NCBI GenBank assembly: GCA_029856055.1
Contig: JAHQWF010000114.1
Span: 1 to 22,588, forward strand
Source of the DNA: Candidatus Njordarchaeota archaeon
GTDB lineage: Archaea; Asgardarchaeota; Njordarchaeia; Njordarchaeales; Njordarchaeaceae
Length of the DNA: 22,588 bases
Direction of reading: 5' to 3'
How positions within the stretch are numbered: the stretch's first letter is position 1; every line of letters begins with the position of its first letter. The translations under genes were made by a program, and so were the position numbers. Shown piece by piece: positions 1 to 6,135 of this stretch. The notes below the pieces were generated by a model, which saw only the letters and a program-made list of their open reading frames with translations, was not told the origin of the DNA and did no database searches.

Positions 1-135
1 CTGTAGCTCACAATGTGAAGCGATTGATCAAGTATAGTGTCGTGATGAAGCCAGTGATGCTTATTACCTGACTTCTAGTCATGTCTAGTGGTCGAGAGGC
101 GATGGCAATGAAATAGTGCGGGCCGTTCGTGTATA

Positions 136-150
136 AGGAAAAATTTTAAA
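136..150 (+). promoter_or_regulatory. BRE/TATA promoter of the ATPase K gene
   Basis: A purine-rich BRE-like stretch (ggaaaaa) runs into an ATTTTAAA TATA-like element centred near 146. Transcription would start about 25 bases later, near 172, giving a leader of about 28 bases before the ATG at 200. This is read from sequence only. Bases 1-135 hold no complete gene; a short open frame (3-71, stop TGA) could be the tail of an upstream gene but is too short to identify. Confidence 0.5.
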
Positions 151-199
151 CAAGTAAATCATTCATTTTACATGAAAATTTTTTAAGTGGGATCTGGCG

Positions 200-520
200 A
201 TGGTAATTAAAAGAACAATTCTATTAAGTATATTATTAGCTTTAATCCTGTACTCAATAACAGCACCCCTTGTTGTGCACGCTCAGGAACCAGGAACAGA
301 AACATATAAAGGGACAGCTTATTTGGCCATGGCGCTAGCAACAAGTTTGTCCTCTATAGCTGCTGGGTATGCTGTGGCTAAAACCGGTACTGCGGCTCTA
401 GCATCAATTACTGAGAAACCTGAGTTATTCGGTCGTACCATTCTTTATGTTGGTCTGGCAGAAGGTATAGCCATATACGGCGTTCTAACTGCTTTGCTTA
501 TATGGATCACGTTAGGTTAA
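200..520 (+). CDS. atpK: A-type ATP synthase proteolipid subunit K (c-ring subunit)
   Basis: The rotor-ring proteolipid carries protons or sodium ions through the membrane part of the archaeal A-type ATP synthase. The 106-residue protein starts with a basic, then hydrophobic stretch (residues 1-28, ending VVHAQ) that looks like a cleavable signal peptide, as known for many archaeal c subunits. Two membrane helices follow (about 38-62 and 78-104). The second carries the family ion-binding carboxylate, Glu88, in LAEGIAIYG. This is the single-hairpin form. It starts with ATG under its own TATA element and is followed after 21 bases by a small membrane-protein gene. The catalytic subunits A and B are not in this window, so the ATPase genes are at least partly split. 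Confidence 0.9.
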   Translation: MVIKRTILLSILLALILYSITAPLVVHAQEPGTETYKGTAYLAMALATSLSSIAAGYAVAKTGTAALASITEKPELFGRTILYVGLAEGIAIYGVLTALLIWITLG

Positions 521-541
521 GTATTGATAGTTGAGTGAGGG

Positions 542-814
542 ATGAGCGAGAAGGAGCTTTATAGGAGAATAAATAGAATTTTTTTGTTTGCATACTTTTT
601 TCTATTAATATTAGTTCAGATAATTGGAATTTATTGTATAATAAGCTATTATCATCTAATGGGTTTAGAGATTTTAATGAGTATAATTATTTTCATCACT
701 ATTTTATGGCCTATCGTGCTATCCATCGTTTTAAGGAAGTTTTTTGCTCGTTTAGCCAGAGTTGCCAGAGTTAAAGAAAAGAAACTTTATAAAGAAATTG
801 AATTAGAAGAATAG
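542..814 (+). CDS. Small two-helix membrane protein of unknown function
   Basis: I do not recognise this 90-residue protein. It has a short charged N-terminus (1-12), two long hydrophobic segments rich in Ile, Leu and Phe (about 13-36 and 39-64), and a basic then acidic tail (65-90: RKFFARLARVARVKEKK, then KEIELEE). A GAGGG sequence lies directly before the ATG. It follows atpK by 21 bases in the same direction and precedes tRNA-Pro and atpD, so it is probably co-transcribed with the ATPase genes. An accessory or assembly role for the ATPase rotor is possible but only inferred from position. Confidence 0.7.
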   Translation: MSEKELYRRINRIFLFAYFFLLILVQIIGIYCIISYYHLMGLEILMSIIIFITILWPIVLSIVLRKFFARLARVARVKEKKLYKEIELEE

Positions 815-833
815 TGTGTAAGAATTATTATAA

Positions 834-942
834 GGGGCCGTAGTCTAGCTAGGAAGGATGCCGGCTTTGGGCGCCGGTGGTCGCGGGACTATAGCCGCCC
901 AGGGGGGCTATAGCGCGGGTTCAAATCCCGCCGGCCCCACCA
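834..942 (+). tRNA. tRNA-Pro (anticodon TGG) with a T-arm intron
   Basis: The acceptor stem GGGGCCG (834-840) pairs with CGGCCCC (932-938), followed by discriminator A and an encoded CCA (940-942). The anticodon stem CCGGC/GCCGG encloses loop TTTGGGC, giving anticodon TGG at 868-870. The T stem GCGGG (883-887) is separated from its loop TTCAAAT (920-926) and partner CCCGC (927-931) by 32 extra bases, which I read as an intron at position 53/54. The gene lies between a small membrane-protein gene and atpD, with the same orientation. Confidence 0.95.
888..919 (+). other. tRNA-Pro intron, non-canonical position 53/54
   Basis: Removing these 32 bases restores a normal T arm. The intron core is an 8-bp perfect hairpin CTATAGCC (889-896)/GGCTATAG (906-913). 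CGCG at 882-885 pairs with CGCG at 914-917 as a 4-bp central helix, with 3-base bulges GGA (886-888) and GGT (918-920). Cleavage after the second base of each bulge, as the archaeal splicing endonuclease does in bulge-helix-bulge motifs, gives exactly 888-919. The outer helix is weak, so this would be a relaxed motif. Confidence 0.88.
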
Positions 943-971
943 TTATTAGTGTTCTATCATACATTTAGTGA

Positions 972-983
972 AGTTTTAAATTC
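972..983 (+). promoter_or_regulatory. Possible TATA box before atpD
   Basis: AGTTTTAAATTC resembles an archaeal TATA element and lies about 48 bases before the atpD start. It suggests that atpD-atpC can be transcribed separately from atpK and the tRNA. Only the motif supports this. Confidence 0.35.
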
Positions 984-1028
984 TCTTTTGTATTGTTGTT
1001 GTGAAGAGATTGATCTGAGGGTCTAGGA

Positions 1029-1655
1029 TTGTCAGTAGCTGGCATGAGAGTTATACCTACTAAGGGTTTTCTACTGGATCTTAAACGTAGAATCGAGATT
1101 ATTAAGGAGGGTTATAGGCTCTTATCAATGAAGAGGGATGAGTTGACGGCTAAGTTAACTTCATTCTTAGAGCAATTAAAAGCTACGAAGAGAGAGGTTA
1201 TGGAGAGGGCTGAGGAGATATATACTCGGTTCAGGGAAACTTATGTTGTTTTGGGTCCTAGCGCGATAGAGTCGTATGCCAATATGACTAGAGGAGAGTT
1301 TGATGCTAATATCCTGCCCATAAGTGTCATGGGGATAATTATACCTATGGTGAAAGTATTAAGAGAGGTAGAGTTAAAGGATAGGTTCAGTCCCGTGATT
1401 AGGGAGAGGGTTTACGAGTTAAGAGAACTGCTTCAGGATTTAATAAAAGTTGCAGAATTAGAAATGAAGATAGAGATAATAGCTAGTGATTTAGAGAGAA
1501 CTAACAGGATCGTTAATGCGCTTGAGAAGATAATTATTCCAGAGATGGAGCAGTTAGCTAAATATATAGAGGAGAGAATAGAGGAGGATGGTCTAGAGGA
1601 TTTCATAAGAATAAAACTGATACGAAACATTATAGTCAAGCGGAGAGGTGAGTGA
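1029..1655 (+). CDS. atpD: A-type ATP synthase subunit D (central stalk)
   Basis: Subunit D is the coiled-coil shaft of the central stalk that couples rotation of the c ring to the catalytic A3B3 head. The 208-residue protein matches the family length. It begins with the typical RVIPTKGFLLDLKRR...KEGYRLLSMKRDEL pattern (family: PT-x-x-L-x-x-L-x-x-R, then L-L-K-x-K-R-x-x-L). It has long charged helices at both ends (about 10-75 and 135-205) flanking a short central region, as expected of an antiparallel coiled coil. The TTG start at 1029 is preceded by TGAGGG at a suitable distance; an ATG at 1044 is the alternative. It overlaps atpC by 8 bases. Confidence 0.88.
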   Translation: MSVAGMRVIPTKGFLLDLKRRIEIIKEGYRLLSMKRDELTAKLTSFLEQLKATKREVMERAEEIYTRFRETYVVLGPSAIESYANMTRGEFDANILPISVMGIIIPMVKVLREVELKDRFSPVIRERVYELRELLQDLIKVAELEMKIEIIASDLERTNRIVNALEKIIIPEMEQLAKYIEERIEEDGLEDFIRIKLIRNIIVKRRGE

Positions 1656-2667
1656 AATAGACGAGTACCTAATAGTAAAGGCTCATGGAATAATGTCTAG
1701 GCTTATCCCCCCTCAATCACTTGCACAAATGAGTTTTTCTAAAGAACTTAAAGATCTGGTTTCTCTACTCTTGATGACCGATTATAGGCCTTACATAGAG
1801 AAGTTAGAAGAGCTGTCAGCAAACACTCTTAGCAATGGTTTCAAAAAAGTAATGATCAACCGTTTTAAGGAGTTAATTAATGTCGCTTCAGGACAGCATA
1901 AGAAATTCATAGTTGAATATGCTAGAATTGTGGAGTTTGAGAATGTTTTGAAGATAATTAGTAGTAAAATTAGTGAATCGATGATAGGGAAGCTAGAGAT
2001 AGCTCCTGTTGGTATAGAATCAATCAACTATGAATCGTTGATTAAAGCTAAGGAATTAGAGCAATTGTTTAGAGTGCTCAAGAGTTATGAGCCATACAAT
2101 GAGTTTAGGGATGAAGTAATAAATAATTTCATTGAGAACAAGAATCTCGTTTTAGTGGACTACGAGTTACACAGGATTAGATACGGTAAGCTACTTGAGT
2201 TAACAAGTAAAATTGAATTTATGGGTGTTAGTGAACTGAGAAAGCTAATAGGTATAGAGATAGATATACTGAATATATTTACTGTTACCGCGCCAATGTT
2301 GTACAGTTTTTCACCAGATTTAATGAAGTTAATTATTATTCCTGGTGGTTATTTATTAAGTGAGGAGAAGCTTTTAAGGGCATTAGAATTAAAGAGAAGA
2401 AGCGAAATGATTAATTATCTGAAGGGTTATAGGGATATAATTGAAATGGTCTTAGATAGACAAGAAACAAAGGCTTATTTGCTAGCTCAGAAAAAAATAA
2501 GGAATTACTTAGATAGAGAGAAGATAGCTAATTATGCCTCATTTTTCGATGTATATATGTGCATGAAGCGAATAGAGTACGAGTACAGAGATTTGATACA
2601 GATTTCTTATGGAGTAGAATATAATCTTCCCCGCGAATTACTACAGAGAAATCTAATAAGTTATTAA
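1648..2667 (+). CDS. atpC: A-type ATP synthase subunit C (rotor adaptor)
   Basis: Subunit C (related to V-ATPase subunit d) sits as a funnel between the c ring and the central stalk. The 339-residue protein is almost entirely helical. It opens with YLIVKAHGIMSRLI and has LLLMTDYRPYIEKLEEL around 41-58, the pattern typical of this family (Y-x-x-A-R-x-x-x-x-x-x-L and L-x-x-T-x-Y). Length agrees with archaeal subunit C. The GTG start lies inside the end of atpD; GGAGAGGTGA directly over the junction acts as its ribosome site, indicating translational coupling. Identification rests on remembered family pattern and on the adjacent atpD, because the family is poorly conserved. Confidence 0.82.
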   Translation: MSEIDEYLIVKAHGIMSRLIPPQSLAQMSFSKELKDLVSLLLMTDYRPYIEKLEELSANTLSNGFKKVMINRFKELINVASGQHKKFIVEYARIVEFENVLKIISSKISESMIGKLEIAPVGIESINYESLIKAKELEQLFRVLKSYEPYNEFRDEVINNFIENKNLVLVDYELHRIRYGKLLELTSKIEFMGVSELRKLIGIEIDILNIFTVTAPMLYSFSPDLMKLIIIPGGYLLSEEKLLRALELKRRSEMINYLKGYRDIIEMVLDRQETKAYLLAQKKIRNYLDREKIANYASFFDVYMCMKRIEYEYRDLIQISYGVEYNLPRELLQRNLISY

Positions 2668-2712
2668 GAAACTTCTCAGCTTCATCCTTTTATATTGATT
2701 AATGTTTTAATA

Positions 2713-2724
2713 TCCTTTAAATCG
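2713..2724 (+). promoter_or_regulatory. TATA box of the rpo12-priS operon
   Basis: TCCTTTAAATCG (TATA core TTTAAATC) is the best TATA-like element in the 94-base gap after atpC. A start about 25 bases downstream, near 2744, leaves a leader of under 30 bases before the rpo12 ATG. Confidence 0.45.
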
Positions 2725-2770
2725 GTATTCAATCTACCAGTTTAGTGATTGTTATGCGACAGTGATAAAG

Positions 2771-2959
2771 ATGGTTAAAGAGACTGAAAATTTGCCTCCA
2801 AAAGCTAAATCTGAGTACATGTGCTTGAAATGTAAGCATGTATTTACATTGTCAGAGGAATATTTAGCTGATTACAATCTCGTAATGTGCCCCCGATGCG
2901 GGTCAACAACATTGATTAAGTTAAGGCCTAGGACAAGAAAAATCGTTATCGGGGTCTAA
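2771..2959 (+). CDS. rpo12: DNA-directed RNA polymerase subunit Rpo12 (RpoP)
   Basis: Rpo12 (RpoP, homologue of eukaryotic Rpb12) is a small zinc-binding subunit helping assembly of the archaeal RNA polymerase core. From the ATG at 2771 the protein has 62 residues with one zinc ribbon, CLKC (C18, C21) and CPRC (C40, C43), followed by GSTTLIKLRPRTRKIVIGV, close to the family tail CPYCGSRxLxKxRP. A GTG at 2762 in the same frame would add three residues; neither start has a clear ribosome site. The gene stops two bases before priS, so the two are surely one transcript. Another small zinc-ribbon protein cannot be fully excluded, but the tail is characteristic. Confidence 0.85.
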   Translation: MVKETENLPPKAKSEYMCLKCKHVFTLSEEYLADYNLVMCPRCGSTTLIKLRPRTRKIVIGV

Positions 2960-2961
2960 TA

Positions 2962-3813
2962 TTGAGAGAACTAACTAGAGAATTGCTAACTGAATTCTAT
3001 TCAAGAAAATTCAACTTCGAACCATTATTCAAAGTAATTTCACCGAGAAAATTCGCTAACAGGGAGTTTGGGTTTGTGATGGAGGAGAATGGGGAGGATC
3101 GTTTTATTAGAAATATCTCATTTTCAACGCCGAGAGAATTAAGAAATTATATGGCAGAGAATGGTGTAAAAGCTGCTTATATAGGTGCAATATACGAGTT
3201 GCCCCCAACACCAGGTACTTCAATAACTAAGTTAAAATGGATAGGGCGAGAACTAGTATTTGATATAGATCTTACAGATTACGATGACATCCGAACGTGT
3301 GGTACAGGGAAGGATCATGTTTGCCACAAATGTTGGCCATTAGTTGTAGACGCGGCTATGATTATAGAGGAAGTGTTGAGGGAGGATTTTGGATTAGAGA
3401 AAATCGTATGGGTTTTTTCTGGTAGAAGAGGGTATCATGCCTGGGTAATAGATGAGGTGGCTAAATATTTTGAGGAGGAAACACGGGATGCAATAGCGTC
3501 TTACCTTAGCCCAGATAACCCAGATGAACTAATACCAATATCCTATCAAAGAAAGATAATAAGGCTCTTGTTGAAGAAAGATCTCACACTGTTAATAAGG
3601 CAGGATAAAAAGGTGATTAAGAAGATTTGGTCAGAGCTATTGAAGAGACTGCCAAGAATAGACAAAAAAGTAACCATGGATACAGTAAGATTACTAAGAA
3701 TGCCAGGAACGGTTCATCCAGCAACTGGTAAGATAGCTGTGATTGTGGAAGATCCCCAATCTTTCTATCCAGATGATGCACCAACAATCTGGGAAGTACT
3801 TGGAGTCAGTTAG
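2962..3813 (+). CDS. priS: DNA primase small (catalytic) subunit PriS
   Basis: PriS makes RNA or DNA primers for replication together with PriL. The catalytic metal-binding pair is visible as DID (D101, D103) in LVFDIDLTDYDD. The zinc-binding knuckle CGTGKDHVCHKC (C113, H119, C121, C124) and the nucleotide-binding SGRRGYHAW (153-161) follow in the expected order. The C-terminal DTVRLLRMPGTVHPATGKIA is also typical. At 283 residues it is shorter than the usual 320-350; the known core motifs are all present, so the loss is probably in peripheral helices. The TTG start at 2962 fits the two-base gap after rpo12. PriL is not in this window. Confidence 0.92.
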   Translation: MRELTRELLTEFYSRKFNFEPLFKVISPRKFANREFGFVMEENGEDRFIRNISFSTPRELRNYMAENGVKAAYIGAIYELPPTPGTSITKLKWIGRELVFDIDLTDYDDIRTCGTGKDHVCHKCWPLVVDAAMIIEEVLREDFGLEKIVWVFSGRRGYHAWVIDEVAKYFEEETRDAIASYLSPDNPDELIPISYQRKIIRLLLKKDLTLLIRQDKKVIKKIWSELLKRLPRIDKKVTMDTVRLLRMPGTVHPATGKIAVIVEDPQSFYPDDAPTIWEVLGVS

Positions 3814-3837
3814 ATTTTAGAAGAGAGTTTGACGCTA

Positions 3838-3915
3838 TGGTGCCCCGGGCGGGATTTGAACCCGCGTCCTCGGCTTGAAAGGCCGAGATGCTTGACCGGG
3901 CTACACCACCGGGGC
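3838..3915 (-). tRNA. tRNA-Glu (anticodon TTC)
   Basis: On the minus strand, acceptor GCCCCGG pairs with CCGGGGC, with discriminator A and encoded CCA. The anticodon stem TCGGC/GCCGA encloses loop CTTTCAA, giving anticodon TTC. The T arm is GCGGG-TTCAAAT-CCCGC. No intron. A TATA-like AAAAAATAT on the minus strand (about 3941-3953) lies at suitable distance upstream. The stop of priS is 25 bases away, in convergent arrangement. Confidence 0.96.
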
Positions 3916-4165
3916 ATATAAATTTTCGATAATTACTTTGATATTTTTTGCTTATTTAATGTGTCTAGCGGATAACCCCGTTCTCTCTAGCATTGATTGA
4001 GTTTTTACTGCATTGTATTTTTAAATTTAACGTTAGCGCAAGAAATTAATCGCTTAACTAGAATAAATGGGGCGTAATAGTAAATCTCCCTATCACAAGT
4101 TGAAACAATAAACGTGGATGGAGTGGAGAACGGGTTAGAGAATTGTAAGGTGTAAAAGAGAATGT

Positions 4166-4243
4166 TGGTGCCCCGGGCGGGATTTGAACCCGCGTCGCGG
4201 ACTTGAGAGGCCCGCATGCTTGACCGGGCTACACCACCGGGGC
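4166..4243 (-). tRNA. tRNA-Glu (anticodon CTC)
   Basis: Acceptor GCCCCGG/CCGGGGC, discriminator A and encoded CCA are identical to the neighbouring tRNA-Glu(TTC). The anticodon stem CGGGC/GTCCG (one G-T pair) encloses loop CTCTCAA, giving anticodon CTC. No intron. D and T arms match the other two tRNAs of the cluster almost base for base, so the genes are local duplicates. The 250 bases between this and tRNA-Glu(TTC) show no gene I can support. Confidence 0.96.
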
Positions 4244-4428
4244 ATATTTTTCTTTCGTTGCGACTTTTTTAGGTAAAATAACTAGTTGTAAGACCTTTTT
4301 TATTTAATGCAGTTTTTGTTTTTAAGATTTACTGATTAGCTAAGATACTTTAAAAATTAAGCGAGTATGAATTAGGCATTCTGTTTAATTCAGAGAGAAA
4401 TATTGAGAAGAAGAAATGATGTTTCTAT

Positions 4429-4530
4429 TGGCGGCCCGGGCGGGATTTGAACCCGCGTCGCGGGCTTTCTGCCTTTTTACTGGCCTTGGGATGACAGGCC
4501 CGCATGCTAACCGGGCTACACCACCGGGCC
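4429..4530 (-). tRNA. tRNA-Asp (anticodon GTC) with intron
   Basis: On the minus strand, acceptor GGCCCGG pairs with CCGGGCC, discriminator G, encoded CCA. The anticodon stem GCGGGC/GCCCGC encloses CTGTCA plus 25 extra bases plus A. Removing the extra bases leaves loop CTGTCAA with anticodon GTC. D and T arms are near identical to the two tRNA-Glu genes downstream in the same orientation. Confidence 0.95.
4467..4491 (-). other. tRNA-Asp intron at canonical position 37/38
   Basis: The 25-base intron is flanked by a bulge-helix-bulge: outer helix GCGGGC/GCCCGC (anticodon stem), central helix CTGT/GCAG (one T-G pair), and bulges CAT and AAA. Cutting after the second base of each bulge gives these borders. 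The inner helix within the intron is weak. Confidence 0.85.
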
Positions 4531-4832
4531 ATGACTCTTGATGCTTTGTTCGTATACTATTTTGTTATCTCACAAGTTCAATTTTTAAATTTATCTCTCA
4601 TTTTTAAAATACTCCAAAAATGAGGTTCTGTTCTTTGCTTCACCCACTTTAATCAATTTTTTTGTGAATTTTTGGTAGTGGATAGATTTGAGTGCGAGAA
4701 CTATTCCCTTGATGCCTTAAAATTACTTAATATGGCTTAATACGCCTTAAACTAAAAAACTATAACTTACCCAATAGTACATCTGTGTATTCAACTAACG
4801 CATTGAAATTTGTTTGAGATGGTTGCACAATT
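4531..4832. other. Gene-free stretch with a phased CTTAA array
   Basis: This 300-base, A+T-rich region separates tRNA-Asp from the end of the next gene. I find no open frame or RNA fold to support. Minus-strand promoter elements for tRNA-Asp are expected near 4550-4566 (GTATAC region). The one ordered element is the array of four CTTAA words at 4716-4750. Confidence 0.6.
4711..4750. repeat. Four CTTAA words spaced exactly 10 bp
   Basis: Four consecutive 10-base blocks (4711-4720, 4721-4730, 4731-4740, 4741-4750) each end in CTTAA; three also have GCCTTAA or GGCTTAA. The spacing equals one DNA helical turn, so all copies face the same side of the helix. It could be an operator array or a bent-DNA element, or chance in A+T-rich sequence. 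Confidence 0.6.
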
Positions 4833-5438
4833 CTAAGGATATATTTTATTGCCGAATGCTTTGACAGATTTATCCCATATCTCTTTTATTTTGAAGATGT
4901 ATGTGGGGTGTCTTCCAACGATTTTTCCCGCCGTTGGAGCTACATGAAATATGTCGTGTAGTGCGTTTACGTACTCAAAATACTTTGATCCCTCTAGGTG
5001 CACTTCTGTTTCAGCTATAACCATATATGATATGTCGGGAGGTGTAAAGAAGATTAAGATCGCTTCTCCACCGTTCTTTAGGTTAGCCCATGTCCTCTTG
5101 TGCGCTAGGTCAAGAGTCGCTAACTTAGTGAAATCTATTTTATTTTCGTCATAAACAAAATTTAAGAGAAAATCTAGGATCTCGCTCATTTTTCTTTTTT
5201 CTTTAGCTATCTCGTGGATCATCCTAACCGCTTCATCCAAGTAATCCTCTTTGAGCACAAAGCCAATCATCTTTATTGATGCGTTTAGGCCAGCTGGACC
5301 ATCTGTAACTATAGCGGGAAGTGCTCTTGTGAACCAAAGATATATCTCTTTTTCGTCTTTAACCTCTCCTTTAGCCATTTTTTCTATCATTGCTTTTCTT
5401 TCTCGAAATATATATTGCTTGAATGCATCAGGGATCAT
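4833..5438 (-). CDS. Conserved-looking protein of unknown function, 201 aa
   Basis: I do not recognise the family. The N-terminal part (about 1-100) is helical and charged (FRERKAMIEKMAKGEVKDEKE; KEKRKMSEILDFLLNFVYDE). The C-terminal part looks alternating beta/alpha: LATLDLAHKRTWANLKNGG, then AILIFFTPP and YMVIAETEVHLEG, ending HPTYIFKIKEIWDKS. The C-terminal half faintly recalls FMN-binding split-barrel (pyridoxamine-phosphate-oxidase-like) proteins, where a strand-turn-strand and WxNL motif occur, but no binding residue is certain. No signal peptide or membrane segment. It is transcribed away from the reverse gyrase operon; an AAATAAAT element about 25 bases before the ATG (minus strand, 5458-5468) suggests a leaderless or very short-leader mRNA. 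Confidence 0.75.
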   Translation of the reverse strand: MIPDAFKQYIFRERKAMIEKMAKGEVKDEKEIYLWFTRALPAIVTDGPAGLNASIKMIGFVLKEDYLDEAVRMIHEIAKEKRKMSEILDFLLNFVYDENKIDFTKLATLDLAHKRTWANLKNGGEAILIFFTPPDISYMVIAETEVHLEGSKYFEYVNALHDIFHVAPTAGKIVGRHPTYIFKIKEIWDKSVKAFGNKIYP

Positions 5439-5457
5439 TCTTACTCACGCATTAAAA

Positions 5458-5468
5458 CATTTATTTGG
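5458..5468 (-). promoter_or_regulatory. TATA box of the 201-aa orphan gene
   Basis: On the minus strand CCAAATAAATG forms a TATA-like element centred about 25 bases before the ATG at 5438, so transcription would begin at or very near the start codon. Confidence 0.4.
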
Positions 5469-5496
5469 TAAGGATTAAATTATCTTCACATTGTGT

Positions 5497-5509
5497 GTTT
5501 TATATAAGC
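5497..5509 (+). promoter_or_regulatory. TATA box of the reverse gyrase operon
   Basis: TTTTATATAAGCT is a good archaeal TATA element. The predicted start near 5527 gives a leader of only about ten bases, essentially the ribosome site GGTGAT before TTG 5536. Confidence 0.55.
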
Positions 5510-5525
5510 TCTTATAAAGGTATTT

Positions 5526-5531
5526 GGTGAT
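5526..5531 (+). promoter_or_regulatory. GGTGAT ribosome binding site deciding a TTG start
   Basis: GGTGAT matches the archaeal 16S rRNA 3' end (AUCACC) perfectly and lies four bases before TTG 5536. It argues for that start over the in-frame TTG 5524 and GTG 5527, which overlap or precede it. Confidence 0.6.
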
Positions 5532-5535
5532 ACCA

Positions 5536-6135
5536 TTGTCAACTAAGGATGTTAAGAAAGAGGAGCTAGTAGAGATAGTTAGGTACCTTGGTGCAGAGGA
5601 TTTAAAGTTCCTAGATTCGCTCAGAAGGAAGCGTTGGGCTCTAGGCATAATCTTCAATATCGCTGGTTTAGGAATAATGATAGGTGCGGTACTATATGCT
5701 AATTATGCAGGATCCCAGGGCTGGATGTGGTTTTTGTTCGGTTTGTTAATAGGTTCCCTCCTAATGAGAGAAGGGGGTGTAGCAATACAGGAGTCGCGTA
5801 GTATTGCTGTTCCTGGCGGTGGCAGATATAAAGTTTTTGTAAAGATTACCTGCTCTAATCCTGATTGTGGTTATGTAGAAGTACGTGAAAAAAAGGATGG
5901 GGAGTATGTTGGTCAAGTGCTAGAGAATACATGTCCGAAATGCGGCAGTAAGTTAATCATCTCGGCGATATTTAGTGAGCCGGAAAAGAAGATTAAGACA
6001 ATGGGTATGCCTATTTTGCCTACTATGGGACAAGTTAGTCTTGTTAGATTAATAGGTTATTACCTAGTAGATATGTTGACTCCATTGAAGATGGCTTTTA
6101 GGTTAGTGAAGCGAGGGTTAAAGTGTGAAGAATGA
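5536..6135 (+). CDS. Two-helix membrane protein with cytosolic zinc ribbon
   Basis: The 199-residue protein (from TTG 5536) has an N-terminal charged helix (1-33), two membrane segments (about 36-57, ALGIIFNIAGLGIMIGAVLY, and 63-78), and then a zinc ribbon with C106-x4-C111 and C133-x2-C136 (CSNPDC, CPKC). The tail is amphipathic and basic. I do not know a named family. It is the first gene under the operon promoter and overlaps the reverse gyrase start by 11 bases, so translation of the two is probably coupled. A link to chromosome topology or membrane tethering of DNA is only suggested by this position. Confidence 0.8.
   Translation: MSTKDVKKEELVEIVRYLGAEDLKFLDSLRRKRWALGIIFNIAGLGIMIGAVLYANYAGSQGWMWFLFGLLIGSLLMREGGVAIQESRSIAVPGGGRYKVFVKITCSNPDCGYVEVREKKDGEYVGQVLENTCPKCGSKLIISAIFSEPEKKIKTMGMPILPTMGQVSLVRLIGYYLVDMLTPLKMAFRLVKRGLKCEE

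Noticed and set aside
3..71. Open frame ending in TGA at the left edge
   Set aside because: Only 22 codons without a recognisable motif; could be the tail of an upstream gene or chance.
40..75. GTGATGA at 42-48 and CTGA at 68-71, resembling a box C/D RNA
   Set aside because: No acceptable C/D' pair upstream, guide spacing of 19 bases and no terminal stem; too little for a call.
4005..4217. Minus-strand open frame of 70 codons
   Set aside because: It runs through most of tRNA-Glu(CTC) and has no family pattern.
4246..4428. ATGATG at about 4416 and CTGA near 4330 as another box C/D RNA
   Set aside because: Boxes are in the wrong order on the plus strand and no partner boxes exist on the minus strand.
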